Shown piece by piece: positions 20,518 to 21,613 of a stretch of 21,613 bases of DNA. The notes beneath the pieces were generated by a model, which was given only the letters and a program-made list of their open reading frames with translations, had not been told where the DNA came from and made no database searches. The stretch spans positions 1-21,613 of the forward strand of contig DZBC01000009.1 of NCBI GenBank assembly GCA_022729835.1, read 5' to 3'. The position numbers and the translations under genes are program-made. Source of the DNA: Sulfuricurvum sp. (GTDB lineage Bacteria > Campylobacterota > Campylobacteria > Campylobacterales > Sulfurimonadaceae). Each line of letters begins with the position of its first letter. Within the stretch, counting starts at the first letter, position 1.

Positions 20518-21315
20518 TCAACCCACACGCTCACGCCCCCCTCCAAGCAGCGTAGGAAAGTGAAAATGATAGTATGGACGGCTGCGATCCGCATACTGCG
20601 CACAGTATTTTTGTCCGATTGCCGCCTGCTGCGCGCCCACATCCATAGACAGTTCCAGCACGGCTTGCAGCGTACTTCCACTCACTATTTTTTGAGCAAC
20701 AGAGAGCTTTATGCCGTTTCGTTTGAGCAAAAAATACTCATTTCTTCTCGGAAAATGATATACCGTATCCACGTAGAAAGCAGCATTTTCATATCCAACA
20801 ACACCATTTTTCGGTCTCTGATTCAGCGAAATCGTCGCAGAATGGCTCAAAATTCCATAGCGCATACCCAGTACGCAGAGCAGAAGAAAGCGTATGTTGT
20901 GTAGAAATTTAGGCTCTACCGTGATCATATTGCGCACCACAAACCGCTCAACATCACCCCTGTCAACCCCATTTTCCACCGCGATCCACTCGATCATCAT
21001 ATGTATGAACCAGTAGATATCGAAGTGAAAAATATACGATCTGTGATCATATATGAGCGGCGTAGTCGTCGGTGCAACGTGCTCATCGACTGCATCGTAC
21101 GCGTGCTCAAACACATACTGTATGAGCGATTTTACGCGATCTTTTGTCTCAAAAATAGCACTGATACTCATACCATTACGCAGTTCTACTTGAAATCTTC
21201 GAAGAAAAATCGTGCCATTTTCATCTTCGATATCCCCCGTAATTTCATCTTCGACATCATATATTTGCGCTTTTTGCCCCTCGTTATCACCTTCATATTC
21301 CATTTTGTAGGCCAC
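20518..21315 (-). CDS. Unknown protein, 265 residues, possibly DNA- or envelope-associated
   Basis: GTG 21315 is chosen because AGAGGT stands 6 bases before it and it follows the TAA stop of the upstream gene by one base; ATG 21330 or ATG 21303 are alternatives. The acidic N terminus (EYEGDNEGQKAQIYDVEDEI) is followed by hydrophobic stretches (SYIFHFDIYWFIHMMIEWIA, FLHNIRFLLLCVLGMRYGIL) and a C-terminal part with YENAAFYVDTVYHFPRRNEY and SGSTLQAVLELSMDVGAQQA. No family recognised. It is coupled to the disrupted gene upstream and is probably its operon partner. Confidence 0.55.
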   Translation of the reverse strand: MAYKMEYEGDNEGQKAQIYDVEDEITGDIEDENGTIFLRRFQVELRNGMSISAIFETKDRVKSLIQYVFEHAYDAVDEHVAPTTTPLIYDHRSYIFHFDIYWFIHMMIEWIAVENGVDRGDVERFVVRNMITVEPKFLHNIRFLLLCVLGMRYGILSHSATISLNQRPKNGVVGYENAAFYVDTVYHFPRRNEYFLLKRNGIKLSVAQKIVSGSTLQAVLELSMDVGAQQAAIGQKYCAQYADRSRPYYHFHFPTLLGGGRERVG

Positions 21316-21316
21316 A

Positions 21317-21561
21317 TTACACCTCTGCATTCAGTGCAGAATATGGTTCAACACCTACATTTTGTTCTGGATCATCGCTCACACCAGCACTGATTTTTGG
21401 TACATCGGAAGCGGACTCTTCCTCTCCTTCTTTTCGTTTTCTTCCTCTCTTTTCTTTTTTCATAGGTGATTCCGTGTCACCATCGACGTACTCTATCCCA
21501 TCATGTAGCATCAAAAGCTCCGCGTAAACTTGGTTGATCTTAAAGCGTGATAGCATCAGTT
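21317..21561 (-). pseudogene. 3' part of an unknown gene cut by an IS21-like end
   Basis: From the IS junction at 21562 leftward, an 81-codon frame runs to TAA at 21317. It encodes RFKINQVYAELLMLHDGIEY, then a Lys/Arg/Glu-rich basic run (SPMKKEKRGRKRKEGEEE) and an acidic end. The basic run resembles nuclear-style or nucleic-acid-binding tails. The upstream part of the gene lies beyond the window or was lost. It is coupled to the following 265-residue protein gene by a one-base gap. Confidence 0.5.
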
Positions 21562-21613
21562 TGCATATAACGGCGCATCCGGCCACCAATCGCGCAGAAC
21601 ATCCGGCCACTTG
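21562..21613. mobile_element. Terminal end of an IS21-like insertion sequence (element lies to the right)
   Basis: TGCATATAACGGCG (from 21562) is followed by two ATCCGGCCAC boxes at about 21578-21587 and 21601-21611, the mirror image of the boxes at the start of the window. Spacing from the nearer box to the terminus is the same as at the left end to within one base. The two ends of an IS21-type element are not identical, in agreement with one being the left and the other the right end. No transposase gene is in the window. Confidence 0.6.

Noticed and set aside
1..21613. tRNA, rRNA or CRISPR arrays
   Set aside because: None of the expected cloverleaf, rRNA core or regularly spaced repeats was seen on either strand by eye.

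Overview
The window most likely comes from a Campylobacterota (Epsilonproteobacteria) chromosome or large plasmid. The clearest evidence is a complete clade II ('atypical') nitrous oxide reductase operon, nosZ-B-D-G-C1-C2-H-F-L-Y-L. It shows the Wolinella/Sulfurimonas-type hallmarks: a NosZ with a fused C-terminal cytochrome c domain and a Sec-type signal, NosB, NosG/NosH in place of NosR, and two small c-type cytochromes. The genus cannot be fixed from sequence alone.

Layout. (1) 1-337: the end of an IS21-like element, recognised by repeated GTGGCCGGAT boxes, joined to the 3' piece of a siroheme nitrite/sulfite reductase gene. (2) 379-2088: an AT-rich DUF262/DUF1524 (GmrSD-type) nuclease, a probable imported defence gene. 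(3) 2292-13433: the N2O respiration block. A monohaem cytochrome c reads rightward; the nos operon and an Fnr-like regulator read leftward. I find three FNR-type boxes, before the cytochrome, nosZ and the regulator. Each has a -10 element that puts the box at -41.5. The regulator's recognition helix carries the matching E-x-x-S-R residues but it lacks the FNR iron-sulfur cysteines. In the model this suggests, quinol electrons pass through NosH/NosG and the NosC cytochromes to NosZ, while NosD/F/Y and the NosL proteins supply copper or mature the CuZ site. (4) 13450-15688: a CopD-like membrane protein and a run of small genes, several under 60 codons, of unknown function. (5) 15754-19060: a rearranged accessory region with a 245-bp duplication, a lipoprotein gene, an XRE regulator, an HD-domain gene and a PIN/ribbon-helix-helix toxin-antitoxin operon. 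(6) 19018-21561: three leftward genes of unknown function; the first is cut by a second IS21-like end (21562-21613).

The most interesting points are the self-consistent Fnr-like regulon with promoter geometry, a double hairpin between nosZ and nosB, a toxin-antitoxin module flanked by direct repeats of the 3' end of the neighbouring 450-codon gene (with a perfect 19-bp core), and a small two-helix membrane protein translationally coupled to the antitoxin and also present as a second copy 3 kb away. No tRNA, rRNA or CRISPR array was seen.
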